64,000 bases of DNA from Candidatus Chloroploca asiatica (GCF_002532075.1 NZ_LYXE01000062.1:24168-88167), one strand, 5' to 3'; positions 19,816-28,486 are shown, numbered from the stretch's first letter. The notes: generated by a model from the sequence alone, not told the origin. Numbers and translations: made by a program.

Positions 19816-21111
19816 TTAACGCAGCGTCCGGCGTGTGTCAACGATGACACGGGCGGTGGCGTGGATCGTTGGCCAGTCGTAGGTGCTGTGGTCGGTGACG
19901 ATGATGGCGCAGTCGGCGTCGGCGAGGGCTGCGTGCAGGTTGGGCACGCTGGTCATCGTGATGCCGTCGTGGTCAACGTCGGGCACATAGGGGTCGTGGT
20001 AGGTGACGCTGGCCCCTTTGTCTTGCAGCAGGTGGATGATGTCGAGCGCGGGCGATTCGCGCATGTCGCTGACATCTTTTTTGTAGGCAATGCCAACCAC
20101 CAGCACGTTGCTGCCCTTGAGCGACTTGCTGGCCTCGTTGAGCGCGTCCTGCACTTTTTGCACCCAATAGCGTGGCATGCCGGTATTGATTTCGCTTGCC
20201 AATTCAATAAAGCGTGCGGTGTAATCAAGCGTACGCAGTTTCCACGAAAGGTAGAGGGGGTCAATGGGAATGCAGTGCCCCCCGAGGCCGGGGCCGGGGG
20301 TGAATTTCATAAAGCCGAAGGGCTTGCTTGCCGCGGCTTCGATCACTTCCCACGCATCAAGGCCAAGCTTTTCGCACATCAAGAGCACTTCGTTGACCAG
20401 ACCGATATTGACCGAGCGGAAGGTATTTTCGAGCAACTTGGTCATCTCGGCGGCGGCGGGCGACGAGACTGGCACCACCGTCTCAATCGCAACGCCATAG
20501 AGCGCCTGGCCTGCCTCAAGACAGGCGGGCGTCTGGCCGCCCATCACCTTCGGCGTATTCCTGGTTGTCCAGTCGGTACGACCCGGATCGACGCGCTCAG
20601 GCGAAAAGCAGAGGAAGAAATCCTCGCCGACGCGCAGTCCATCCTGATGGTCACTCAAACGGGGCAGAATCACCTCACTCGTTGTCCCAGGGTAGGTCGT
20701 ACTCTCAAGCACCACCAGCATCCCGCGGTGCAGATAGCGGGCAATCTGCTCGGTCGCATCAACAATATACGAAATATCGGGATCACCCGTCTTGCGCAGC
20801 GGCGTCGGCACACAGATGCTCACCGCATCGCACTCGGCCAGCACTGCCACATCAGTAGTCGCCCGCAGGCGGCCAGCCTGCACCAGCGGGGCCAGCCTTG
20901 AGGTAGGGACATCCTCAATATAGGACTCACCGGCGTTCAGCAACTCCACCTTGCGCGGATCAAGATCGATCCCGACGACGGTCAAGCCCGCCTCGGCAAA
21001 CACCACCGCCAGGGGCAGACCAACATAACCAAGGCCGATGATGGCAACGCTGACGTCGCGACGATGAACACGTTCGAGGAAGGCTTGCAAGAGAATGGTT
21101 TGTGAAGTCAT
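19816..21111 (-). CDS. wbpA: UDP-N-acetylglucosamine 6-dehydrogenase (WbpA/WecC family)
   Basis: This 431-residue nucleotide-sugar dehydrogenase has VAIIGLGYVGLPLAVVFAEAG (NAD binding), VESTTYPGTT-like VLESTTYPGTTSEV, EMTKLLENTFRSVNIGLVNE, and FTPGPGLGGHCIPIDPLYLSW. In the last segment the C is the catalytic cysteine and the pattern is specific for UDP-HexNAc dehydrogenases. It oxidises UDP-GlcNAc to the uronic acid with two NAD+. It is the entry step for the WbpB/WbpD pair at the far end of the locus. The ATG at 21111 follows the NusG-like gene by 12 nt, so both are likely co-transcribed. Confidence 0.92.
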   Translation of the reverse strand: MTSQTILLQAFLERVHRRDVSVAIIGLGYVGLPLAVVFAEAGLTVVGIDLDPRKVELLNAGESYIEDVPTSRLAPLVQAGRLRATTDVAVLAECDAVSICVPTPLRKTGDPDISYIVDATEQIARYLHRGMLVVLESTTYPGTTSEVILPRLSDHQDGLRVGEDFFLCFSPERVDPGRTDWTTRNTPKVMGGQTPACLEAGQALYGVAIETVVPVSSPAAAEMTKLLENTFRSVNIGLVNEVLLMCEKLGLDAWEVIEAAASKPFGFMKFTPGPGLGGHCIPIDPLYLSWKLRTLDYTARFIELASEINTGMPRYWVQKVQDALNEASKSLKGSNVLVVGIAYKKDVSDMRESPALDIIHLLQDKGASVTYHDPYVPDVDHDGITMTSVPNLHAALADADCAIIVTDHSTYDWPTIHATARVIVDTRRTLR

Positions 21112-21123
21112 ACAATGAAAATC

Positions 21124-21627
21124 CTACAACGGCCTGATCTGATTCACTTTGAGCTCAACGCGGATCTGGCGATCGCCAAGCAGATCAATTAAGACGCGCA
21201 CGCGTTCGCTATCGCGGAGGCGGGCGTCAAAGATCGCCTCGTACTGGGCAAACGGGCCGTGTTCAATGACAACGCGGTCGCCGGGGCGCAACTGAAAAAA
21301 GGTCTCGCCGCCAGCGGCGTTGATTTCAGTGAGGCGTTGATCAATCAGTTGGAGCAACGCATCATCAACGACCGCTGGCTCGCCGCCAAAACTGACGAGG
21401 CCAACGGCAAAGGGCAGATAGCGAAAGACCGACGGGCCAAACTCACCGAGATCAGCCTTGACAAAGACATACGAGGGAAAGAAGGGGCGGATCGTGCGCG
21501 AACGCGGATTCACCGGCTTTACCACCAGGTGCGGGTAAAAGACCGGCACGCCCCGCTGCTCAAGCTGCTCGGTGATCAGCGCCTCTTTGCGGGCCTTTGT
21601 CTGCAATGCGTACCAGTGTGCTGCCAT
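21124..21627 (-). CDS. NusG-family processive antiterminator (RfaH/UpxY/LoaP-like)
   Basis: This 167-residue protein starts at the ATG at 21627. AAGAGGT lies about 9 nt upstream. A GTG at 21657 is less likely. An NGN domain (HWYALQTKARKEALITEQL ... FFPSYVFVKADL) covers about residues 4-105. A short KOW domain (LRPGDRVVIEHGPFAQYEAIF) follows. RNA polymerase binding by the NGN domain is conserved in NusG. It heads the polysaccharide locus and is not next to secE/rplK, as a housekeeping NusG would be. This position is typical of specialised paralogues that keep polymerase going through long surface-polysaccharide operons. Regulation of the locus downstream is inferred. Confidence 0.88.
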   Translation of the reverse strand: MAAHWYALQTKARKEALITEQLEQRGVPVFYPHLVVKPVNPRSRTIRPFFPSYVFVKADLGEFGPSVFRYLPFAVGLVSFGGEPAVVDDALLQLIDQRLTEINAAGGETFFQLRPGDRVVIEHGPFAQYEAIFDARLRDSERVRVLIDLLGDRQIRVELKVNQIRPL

Positions 21628-21641
21628 AGACCTCTTGCCAC

Positions 21642-21878
21642 CTACACCCCGCCACACGCCAACTCAGTGTCATCGTTCGGATGACCCTCTTCAGGTAGCG
21701 CGTGGTTGACCCGCCGATTCCACGACTGGATCAGCGTCACCATCAAATCGTCCACCGTCGTACACCGGACTGGGGGGGCTTTCCCTTCGGGATCAACTAG
21801 CCACAATACAAACTGTGGCCCCCCGGTCTCCTCATCTTCCGAGCTCTGCATGAGCAACAGCCAGCGCAACTGTGCCAT
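21642..21878 (-). CDS. Small protein of unknown function ahead of the NusG paralogue
   Basis: I do not recognise this 78-residue protein. It starts at an ATG at 21878, with AAGGG about 11 nt upstream. It reads MAQLRWLLLMQSSEDEETGG, then PQFVLWLVDPEGKAPPVRCT, then an acidic C-terminus. It is soluble and has two Cys residues far apart. Its stop codon lies 14 nt before the start of the NusG-like gene, within that gene's ribosome binding region, so the two are likely co-translated. It may assist or report on the antiterminator, but this is only positional inference. Confidence 0.6.
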   Translation of the reverse strand: MAQLRWLLLMQSSEDEETGGPQFVLWLVDPEGKAPPVRCTTVDDLMVTLIQSWNRRVNHALPEEGHPNDDTELACGGV

Positions 21879-21908
21879 GAGTTATCCCTTGCGTAGTTTT
21901 GGTTTATA

Positions 21909-22020
21909 GGGTTGCGGCGCGCAAGCGCGCCGCAACCCTATGCATAGTTACCTTGCGGCGCTTGCGCCGCAACCCTATGCATAGGTACGGGTGCGGCGTA
22001 AAAGCTTCCCAGAAGCTTTT
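21909..22020. other. Hairpin cluster upstream of the polysaccharide operon
   Basis: There are three perfect inverted repeats in this 270-bp gap. A 14-bp stem with a 2-nt loop covers 21909-21938. A 9-bp stem with the same TTGCGGCGC core covers 21953-21972. A 9-bp AAAAGCTTC stem covers 22000-22020. Two CTATGCATAG palindromes lie between them. They could be the terminator of the large regulator gene, a pause/recruitment element for the NusG paralogue, or mobile repeat remnants. No gene is visible here. Confidence 0.7.
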
Positions 22021-22150
22021 AGTATCTGGGCACGCTCCGCCATTTCGACATCGCCCTACGATGCCGAGACAAGCGCTATCCTAGCAAGAGACCGTCACGT
22101 TACCTGGCAATTCCCTGACAACCGTGGGGACATAACCACCGTCTGAACAC

Positions 22151-25100
22151 CTACCGTCCGCCAACCCGTGCGCTCGCTTTGAGGTCACCGCCTCGCGTCA
22201 CAACCACAATGCCCTCTTCACGCAACAGCGCGAGGTCACGTTTGATCGTGCGCACATTGACCTCCAGGACACGCGCAAGCTCCTCAAGGGTCGCAAAACA
22301 TCCTTGAGCGATGGCCTCACCAGAGAGGCGGAGCAGGCAGGTATGGCGGCGGGCAATGCGGTCAACAGGATCATCCGGGGCCTCAATTGTCCAGACGACC
22401 GGGTGCAACTCATCAGGTTGCAGGGGGCGTCCGGTTGGTGCATGTCGTAGGGGGAGCCAGGCGAGACAGCGCGGGCGCTGGACAACCGGCTGGCAAGCTA
22501 GCTCCAGGTCAAATGGTTGCAGAGCAAGCAATGTACGACGTACCTCAGGCTCTTTATTATACCCCAATTCAGTAAGCAATGTGTCAAGAGCATGGGCACG
22601 CACGGTTGCTGCCTCGGTGGGGGCGTGGCACGCGGCGAGCACGCCAGCGATCCGCCAGCGGGTCATTGCCGGGGACCAGTGCGGGAGGCTCGGCTCAACG
22701 AGGTTGGCCGCAGCGCGGGCATAGGCAAGGGCGCGGTCAGGCTCACCTGCTGCGGCATAGACTTCGGCAGCCAGCACGATGCCCTCAACTGGCAGCGGCG
22801 GGATACCAGATGCATCAAGCGGCAGCAAGGTCGCATAGGCTTCGCATGTCTGGCCCAGCCCCAACTGTGCCGCCGCGACCAGGGTCTCCTGAAATGCCGC
22901 ACCAGGCAAGCTAGCCAGGCGACGGGTCAACGCAACCCCCTCGCGGGCCAGCGCGAGCGCCTGCTCATACTCGTGCAACGCCAGGAGGTTCAGGGTCATA
23001 CTGGCAAGCAACAGCTTGAGCGGGGCAAGCAAGCCGGCCTCGCGTACCAACGGCAACGTCGTCGCCCCAAGCAAACGGCTCTCTTCAAACGCCCCAACCA
23101 GGGCAAGCGTATGCACAAGCCGGGCCCGCACCTCCAACTCAACGCGCTGATCGTCAGCCAGTTGCGCCTGGAAGAGCACCGCACGCAACAGCGCCAGCCC
23201 CTCGCCATACCGGCGCTGGCTCAGACAAACCAATGCCTCCACCAGCAACGCCCGCGACGCCAGCAGTGGTATCGTCGCCAGCGCAGCAGCATCAACCAGG
23301 TGCGCCATCACCGCAGCCGCCTCTTCAACCCGGCTTGCCGCAAGCAAAGCGGCAACGAGGTTCAAGCGCGCTTCGGTCAAGCTCGTGGATTGAGCATGGA
23401 GGCCATTGTTGGAACGCACGCTGGCCCCGCATCCAACCTCCATCGCCGCAAGCTCAACAGCCCGCTGCGCATAGCGCACGCCCTCATCATACGCCTCACT
23501 GATCGCCAACACCTCCGCCAGCGCCAGTGACGCCTGCGCCTCAAGCCGCGTCAACCCGGCGCAACGCGCCTGGGCCAACGCCTCACGGAGCACCCGCTCG
23601 CCCTCCGCAGGATCAACCAGCGTCCCGCGGGCCAACCCGACGCAGATCAACGCCTCGATCTGCCAATCCTCCCGCCCGGCAGCCTGTACCTCTTCAAGGA
23701 GCAGGTCTGGTGCCGAAGCACCCCTCGACGTGAAGGTGGGATACGCTCTTGGGGCGAGGCCCCCCACCCCCAACCCCTCCCCCACGAGGGGGGCGGGGAG
23801 TGAGGACAGCGCCGCCGCACGCGGCGGCTCCCCGCCTCTCTCACCAGGAGAGAGGCGGGGCAGGGGGGGAGAAGGGGAAAAAGCCATCAAGCGCGCCACG
23901 TCCCAGCGTCGGGCATGGCCGACGGGGAGGTTCAGCGCTTGCACGGCGGCGCTGGCAAAGCCAAGGCTGCGTTGGGCCAGGGGCAACGACCCGGTGGCAA
24001 GGGCGGCATACGTTGCATCGAGGGCCTCGTCGAGCACGGCATCCCACAGGTGGCCTAGGGCGCTATGGGTAAGTCGCTCGAAGCGCAGCGCCACCGGACG
24101 ATCCAGCGCAGGGCCAAGCGCCGTGGCGAGTTGGGCGTGCAAGGTACGCCGCGCTTCAGGGTCCAGGCGCTCAAGCAGATACACCCCGAGGTCAGGGTGG
24201 ACCAGACGCAGATACTGGCCCCGTTCGATCAGCACCCCGGCGATCAGCAGGTCAGACAGCAGGGCCACCCGCTGCCCCGGCTCAGGCCAGAGCGCCTCGA
24301 TCAGGTTCTCATCGGCAGGGCGCCCAAGCAGCGCAAAGGTACACGCCATCATCCATGCCGCAGGCGCAAGCCGTGCGACTTGCCAGCGCATCAACGCGGG
24401 CATCGTTGTGGGGAGGGGAAAATCCGGCCTGATGAGGCCCCATCCCGTCGGTGGGTCATACCAGAGCACCTGATGTTCATAGAGAACGTGGATCAGGCCC
24501 AGGAGCAACCCGGGATGACCACCACTGCTCGTGAGCAAGCGGTCGCGCAATGCAGGGGCAATGCGGCCACCTACGGCAGCCTGGGCCAGGCGCATCGTCG
24601 CCTGGGGGTCAAGCGGCTCAAGGGCCAGCAGGCGCAGGGGCAAAAGGATCGGTCGGCGCATCGTCGCCACAGGGAAACTCGCCTCACCGGGGGGCGCCGT
24701 CAAGACCACGCAGAGGGCTCGTGGGCCGGCGAGCAAGCGGATCACGAGTTGTCGCAGCGCCTGATGATCACCAGGAAAATCATCGATCACGAGCAGCAAG
24801 GCACCCTGTGCAGCCACGTGATCGAGCAACGCGACCAGGGCCTGCAGCGGATCAAAACGAAAGCCCTGCGCACGACGCAGCGGCTGCGGCACACGCTCGG
24901 GCAGCATCTCGCGCAGACGGGGCATCTGGCGACAGAGCAGATGCCACTGCTGGTCATCAAGACGCGCACAGGCGGCCCGCAGATAGACACGAGCCGTACG
25001 GCCAGCGCCGAGCACCCCATCTTCAAAGAGTTCCCAGATATCGTGCGCTCCCGTACGAGGCGTCAACCAGAGGACAGTCCACGAAGCGCGCAGGCGCACC

Positions 25101-26044
25101 TGGGCGGCAAACTCCTGCACCAGACGCGTCTTGCCTAGCCCACTCGCACCCTCGATCAACACCGCCGCAGGGCGGCGAACCAGCGCCTGCTGCCACGCCT
25201 CAGACAACCCCTCAAGTTCACGCACCCGCCCGATCAAAGGCAACGCCGCTGCGAGGCCACTCTCGACCTCAACCGGCAACGCCAGCGGCAACATCGGCAG
25301 TTCAGCAAGGGGAGCTATCGGGGCGGAGGCCACGGGCGGAGGCGTCCGTGCCAGCAAGCGAGCCAATTCATCCAGCGCAGGCCAGGTATGCTGTTGCCAC
25401 TCGGCACGCAGCATCGAGCGGGCCTGACTCACCTGATCCAGGGCAGCCTCGTGCTCACCGAGGTCAAACAACGCCTGCACCGCCGCAACGTGGGCCTGCT
25501 CCTCCCACGGCTCCTCTATCACCCAGCGGCGAGCGGTGCGCAGCAAAAGCATCGCCGAACCACTGGCACGAGCGAGCGTCACCAGACGATGGAGCACCTC
25601 GAGGTAACGGACTTGCGTCACACTCGCCTCGTGGGCAGCCCAGGCATCAGCGAGCGAACCAAGGAACGGCCCCGTATAGAGCGTCATCGCATGCTCAAGC
25701 TCGGCCTGGGTCGCATCGGGGCGGCTCTGGTGCATAAAGGCATGGTAATCGCTGAGCACCACCAGGTGCGGATCAAGGCCGAGGTGGTACTCGGAAGTGA
25801 CGAGGATCGGACCAAGGGCTTGCCGAAGGTAATGCCTTGCCGAGCGCAGGCGGCGCTGAACATGCGCCGGTTCCAGCGTCGGAAAGAGATCGTCACCGAG
25901 TAATGTCAGAGGGATCGGGGAAGGGAACGCACAGACGAGACGCGCCAGCAGAACCTTCGCCATACGGGTCGGCACCTGAACCAACTCACCATCGAGTTCA
26001 ACCCGCCACTGTCCAAACATCCACAGACGCAACGTATTATGCAT
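22151..26044 (-). CDS. Large BTAD/ATPase/TPR transcriptional regulator with C-terminal HTH
   Basis: This 1297-residue protein begins with a winged-helix/BTAD region at residues ~1-245 (LRLWMFGQWRVELDGELV ... TLYTGPFLGSL ... EALYRY-like helices). A STAND-type ATPase follows from ~265 with Walker A GASGLGKT and Walker B LLLVIDDF. A TPR-rich segment covers ~620-1190. The last ~60 residues contain a DeoR-type helix-turn-helix (FATLEELARVLEVNVRTIKRDLALLREEGI). BTAD-ATPase-TPR regulators sense signals through the TPR part. A DNA-binding domain at each end is unusual. Residues ~720-763 are encoded by a palindromic repeat. The region upstream of the ATG is pyrimidine-rich with no Shine-Dalgarno sequence. 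Confidence 0.85.
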   Translation of the reverse strand: MHNTLRLWMFGQWRVELDGELVQVPTRMAKVLLARLVCAFPSPIPLTLLGDDLFPTLEPAHVQRRLRSARHYLRQALGPILVTSEYHLGLDPHLVVLSDYHAFMHQSRPDATQAELEHAMTLYTGPFLGSLADAWAAHEASVTQVRYLEVLHRLVTLARASGSAMLLLRTARRWVIEEPWEEQAHVAAVQALFDLGEHEAALDQVSQARSMLRAEWQQHTWPALDELARLLARTPPPVASAPIAPLAELPMLPLALPVEVESGLAAALPLIGRVRELEGLSEAWQQALVRRPAAVLIEGASGLGKTRLVQEFAAQVRLRASWTVLWLTPRTGAHDIWELFEDGVLGAGRTARVYLRAACARLDDQQWHLLCRQMPRLREMLPERVPQPLRRAQGFRFDPLQALVALLDHVAAQGALLLVIDDFPGDHQALRQLVIRLLAGPRALCVVLTAPPGEASFPVATMRRPILLPLRLLALEPLDPQATMRLAQAAVGGRIAPALRDRLLTSSGGHPGLLLGLIHVLYEHQVLWYDPPTGWGLIRPDFPLPTTMPALMRWQVARLAPAAWMMACTFALLGRPADENLIEALWPEPGQRVALLSDLLIAGVLIERGQYLRLVHPDLGVYLLERLDPEARRTLHAQLATALGPALDRPVALRFERLTHSALGHLWDAVLDEALDATYAALATGSLPLAQRSLGFASAAVQALNLPVGHARRWDVARLMAFSPSPPLPRLSPGERGGEPPRAAALSSLPAPLVGEGLGVGGLAPRAYPTFTSRGASAPDLLLEEVQAAGREDWQIEALICVGLARGTLVDPAEGERVLREALAQARCAGLTRLEAQASLALAEVLAISEAYDEGVRYAQRAVELAAMEVGCGASVRSNNGLHAQSTSLTEARLNLVAALLAASRVEEAAAVMAHLVDAAALATIPLLASRALLVEALVCLSQRRYGEGLALLRAVLFQAQLADDQRVELEVRARLVHTLALVGAFEESRLLGATTLPLVREAGLLAPLKLLLASMTLNLLALHEYEQALALAREGVALTRRLASLPGAAFQETLVAAAQLGLGQTCEAYATLLPLDASGIPPLPVEGIVLAAEVYAAAGEPDRALAYARAAANLVEPSLPHWSPAMTRWRIAGVLAACHAPTEAATVRAHALDTLLTELGYNKEPEVRRTLLALQPFDLELACQPVVQRPRCLAWLPLRHAPTGRPLQPDELHPVVWTIEAPDDPVDRIARRHTCLLRLSGEAIAQGCFATLEELARVLEVNVRTIKRDLALLREEGIVVVTRGGDLKASARVGGR
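23755..23885. repeat. Palindromic repeat element translated in frame
   Basis: This stretch of about 130 bp is far richer in C/G than the gene around it. It contains two inverted arms: CCCCTCCCCCACGAGGGGGG at 23775 onward, and CCGCCTCTCTCACCAGGAGA at about 23833 onward. Between them lies GCCGCCGCACGCGGCGGC. It encodes a low-complexity Pro/Gly-rich loop without breaking the frame. This is the class of interspersed repeat usually found between genes. Confidence 0.75.
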
Positions 26045-26108
26045 AGAAGAAGGAGGAAGGAGGAAACAGGGTGAGCGTATCAGAACGCCCTATACACCCC
26101 TATCGTCG

Positions 26109-26133
26109 CCATAAAGCTTCCCGGAAGCTTTAT
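26109..26133. other. Hairpin in the leader of the BTAD regulator
   Basis: A 12-bp inverted repeat (CATAAAGCTTCC and its complement) around a single base. It has the same AAGCTTCC core as the hairpin at 22000-22020 beyond the other end of the gene. If the promoter at 26153 is used, this hairpin lies in the 5' leader. Confidence 0.6.
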
Positions 26134-26152
26134 GCTACAATAGACGCGAGGC

Positions 26153-26158
26153 ATTATA
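26153..26158 (-). promoter_or_regulatory. Extended -10 promoter for the BTAD regulator
   Basis: On the minus strand a consensus TATAAT is preceded by TGG, giving an extended -10 element (TGnTATAAT). No convincing -35 is seen. Transcription would start near 26146, about 100 nt before the ATG at 26044. Confidence 0.5.
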
Positions 26159-26177
26159 CCAGAAAATCGTACCCTGC

Positions 26178-26192
26178 TTCACAAAGTGTGAA
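26178..26192. promoter_or_regulatory. Palindromic operator candidate TTCACA-AAG-TGTGAA
   Basis: This perfect 6-3-6 inverted repeat lies between the divergent regulator and sortase genes, about 20 bp from the regulator's -10. It could bind a dimeric repressor or activator acting on one or both genes. Confidence 0.45.
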
Positions 26193-26228
26193 CAAACTCA
26201 CCCGTTTTCTCCGCAGCTTTTCCATATC

Positions 26229-26250
26229 TTAAGTAAAAGTTAAGTAATCT
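26229..26250 (+). promoter_or_regulatory. 11-bp direct repeat, OmpR-type binding site candidate
   Basis: TTAAGTAAAAG and TTAAGTAATCT lie head to tail with an 11-bp period, 19 bp before the sortase start. OmpR/PhoB-family regulators bind as head-to-tail dimers to such repeats. A gene for one lies 1.4 kb downstream. Confidence 0.45.
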
Positions 26251-26268
26251 GGGAATCCGAGGGAATCT

Positions 26269-27399
26269 ATGATGAAACATACGTACATAAGCGTCATAGC
26301 ATTGTTCACACTGCTCGCGCTGTTTGGGGCAATGCCAGCGCAGGCGCAGCAACGCGAACGCTGTTTCGCCGCGACGGGCTATTGCATTACCGGGCCGATT
26401 CAGCGTTTCTGGGAACAACATGGTGGCCTGGCGGTCTTTGGGTACCCGCTGACGCCATTGCAAACCGAGGTGATCGAGGGGCGGCGCGTGCAAGTGCAAT
26501 GGTTCGAGCGGCACCGGCTCGAACTGCACCCCGAGCTTGCCTGGCCCTACACCGTGCAACTAGGCCGCCTGGGCATTGAACGGCTCGCCCGTGACGGGCG
26601 CAGCCCGGTGCTACCGGTCGCGGGGCAAGCAGCGGCGGGTTGCCGCTTCTTTGGCGACACAGGGCTCAACGTATGCGGCGACATCCTGCGCGCCTGGTCA
26701 GCGAACGGCATCGAAAACGACGGGCGCGCCGGGTACAGCGTCGCCGAAAGCCTGGCGCTCTGGGGGTTGCCAATTACCGAAGCCCGCCCGGAGACCTTGG
26801 CCGACGGACGCGAATACATCGTGCAATGGTTCGAACGAGCACGGCTCGAAATCCACCCCGAGCAACCGGCACAGTTTCGGGTGCTAGGCGGTCTACTGGG
26901 GGCCGAACTAAAACCGCAGGCCCAAGCTGCACCGCGGGCCGTACGCGCCGTACCGCAGCGGATCGTCGCCCCAGCGCAAGGCATCGATAGCCCCATCGTC
27001 TCAGTTGGCCTTGATCCCCAGGGCGTGCCCGTCGTACCCAGGCACGACGTCGGCTGGTACAACCTCAGCGCCACCCCCGGCGAAGGCGAAAACATCGTGC
27101 TCTGGGGACACGTCCTGCGCTTCCGGGACACACCATCAATTCCGGCCCCCTTCGCCCGCATCAAAGACCTCGTGCCAGGGGACATCATCACCTTGCACAC
27201 CAGCACCGGCCAGCGCTTCGACTACATTGTCAGCCGCCAGATCTGGGTCAAACCGGAAGAAGTGCAGTACATCCTGCCGCAACAACAAGAACTGCTGACC
27301 CTCGTCTCGTGTATCGGCGACCAGGTGATCGTCCAGAACGAAGTGGTAGACATGACCCACCGCCTCATCACCATCGCCAGACCTGTGACGGGGAGATAA
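26269..27399 (+). CDS. Sortase with two N-terminal LGFP-like surface modules
   Basis: This 376-residue exported protein has a signal peptide at residues 1-27 (ending AQAQQ). Two ~80-residue modules of the FWEQHGGLAVFGYPLT...VQWFERHRLELHPE type follow (about 32-112 and 125-218). A sortase domain covers about 235-372. The likely catalytic residues are H281 in LWGH, C348 in TLVSCIG and R365 in HRLITIA. Sortases cut sorting signals and attach proteins to the envelope, and can also crosslink pilins. No sorting-signal protein is seen in the window. The start is the ATG at 26269 (or 26272), with GAGGG upstream. The modules are shared with the hydrolase at 30223 and the transpeptidase at 37537. Confidence 0.85.
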   Translation: MMKHTYISVIALFTLLALFGAMPAQAQQRERCFAATGYCITGPIQRFWEQHGGLAVFGYPLTPLQTEVIEGRRVQVQWFERHRLELHPELAWPYTVQLGRLGIERLARDGRSPVLPVAGQAAAGCRFFGDTGLNVCGDILRAWSANGIENDGRAGYSVAESLALWGLPITEARPETLADGREYIVQWFERARLEIHPEQPAQFRVLGGLLGAELKPQAQAAPRAVRAVPQRIVAPAQGIDSPIVSVGLDPQGVPVVPRHDVGWYNLSATPGEGENIVLWGHVLRFRDTPSIPAPFARIKDLVPGDIITLHTSTGQRFDYIVSRQIWVKPEEVQYILPQQQELLTLVSCIGDQVIVQNEVVDMTHRLITIARPVTGR

Positions 27400-27689
27400 G
27401 CAGCGTGCCAACAAAACTAGTACTTTGGTAACCGTACTAGCTTAGTACCAAAGGGCTAATCCGAAATAGTACTTTTTCCACTAACCTTTTCTGACACGAA
27501 TGGGTATCTTTACGACTATTCAATGTCGAATTATATGGTAAGTCTGGCGCACGCGTGAACGCACAAACATGCATCGCGGCAGCGTGTTGTTATGTGTGCA
27601 TCAGGATCTTCCAAAGCTCACAACGAAGGGGAAGCATACAGAGGAGTATCAGCATATAAGTCATACGTACAAGAACAAGGAGTGGGTGT
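27400..27689. other. Intergenic region with overlapping inverted repeats
   Basis: No gene is visible. At 27417-27453 two inverted repeats interlock: CTAGTAC/GTACTAG (27417-27423 and 27434-27440) and CTTTGGTA/TACCAAAG (27423-27430 and 27446-27453). They may be an operator for the response regulator gene that follows, or the end structure of the sortase transcript. Confidence 0.5.
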
Positions 27690-28484
27690 ATGGAAGATCA
27701 GAGGCTACTAGTGGTGGAGGACGAGCCAGTCACGCGCATGATGCTTGATGCACAGTTGCGCACAGCTGGCTTTCTGGTTACAACAGTTGAGAGTGCAGAA
27801 GCAGCGCTCGGGTTACTCCATCACGAGCGTTTCCCCCTGATGATCACCGATCTTCTGTTGCTCCAGATGGACGGTTTAACCCTTCTGCGCGAGGCCAAAG
27901 CCCTGGATCCAGATCTCGAAGTGATCGTATTGACCGGAGCCGCCAGCCTTGAGACAGCGATCGCGGCAGTCAACCTAGGGGCGGCCGGGTATCTGCGCAA
28001 GCCAGCGAGCATGCATGACCTGATTACACATGTAAAAGTGGTTATTGCGAAGCGCCGTCTACGGCTCGATCACCTAAAAGCCCTGCGACAACTTGGTACT
28101 CAGTTATTGCATCTGGCCGATCCTGCTGAGACATCCTATGCGGCTACGCCCCCCGAACAGCGTTTGCGTGTTGGCCGCCTCGAAATTGACCCTCTCCGTC
28201 GCCGTGTTGTAGTTGATCAGCATCCTGTACGTCTTTCGCATGGCGAATTCGATCTAATCCTCTACCTCGCTCGGCACAGCAACTGCGTGGTGTCGGTTGA
28301 AAAGATCGCTCGCGAAGTCCTGGCTTACCATGGCTGTACCACCGACGAGGCACGGCAAATCGTCAAAGCGCTAGTCTATCGCGTCCGTCGTAAAGTAGAA
28401 CCCGATCCGGAGCTCCCCTGTCTGCTCATCTCGGTTCGTGGTGCGGGCTATATGCTGACCTCTGATGACCCAGATTCCTTCTGA
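27690..28484 (+). CDS. OmpR/PhoB-family response regulator
   Basis: This 264-residue protein has a receiver domain at about 1-125. The acidic pair is in VVEDEP, the phosphoacceptor Asp is in MITDLLLLQMDG, the Thr is in VLTGAA and the Lys is in YLRKPA. A winged-helix DNA-binding domain follows at about 155-258 (RLSHGEFDLILYLARHSNCVVS ... VKALVYRVRRKVE). AAGGAG lies about 8 nt before the ATG. No histidine kinase gene is adjacent, so it is an orphan. Candidate targets are the sortase just upstream and crtI downstream. Confidence 0.9.
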   Translation: MEDQRLLVVEDEPVTRMMLDAQLRTAGFLVTTVESAEAALGLLHHERFPLMITDLLLLQMDGLTLLREAKALDPDLEVIVLTGAASLETAIAAVNLGAAGYLRKPASMHDLITHVKVVIAKRRLRLDHLKALRQLGTQLLHLADPAETSYAATPPEQRLRVGRLEIDPLRRRVVVDQHPVRLSHGEFDLILYLARHSNCVVSVEKIAREVLAYHGCTTDEARQIVKALVYRVRRKVEPDPELPCLLISVRGAGYMLTSDDPDSF

Positions 28485-28486
28485 TG

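Noticed and set aside
24550..25737. 395-codon plus-strand frame opposite the BTAD regulator
   Set aside because: Low-complexity Ala/Pro/Arg/Gln translation typical of a shadow frame in GC-rich DNA.
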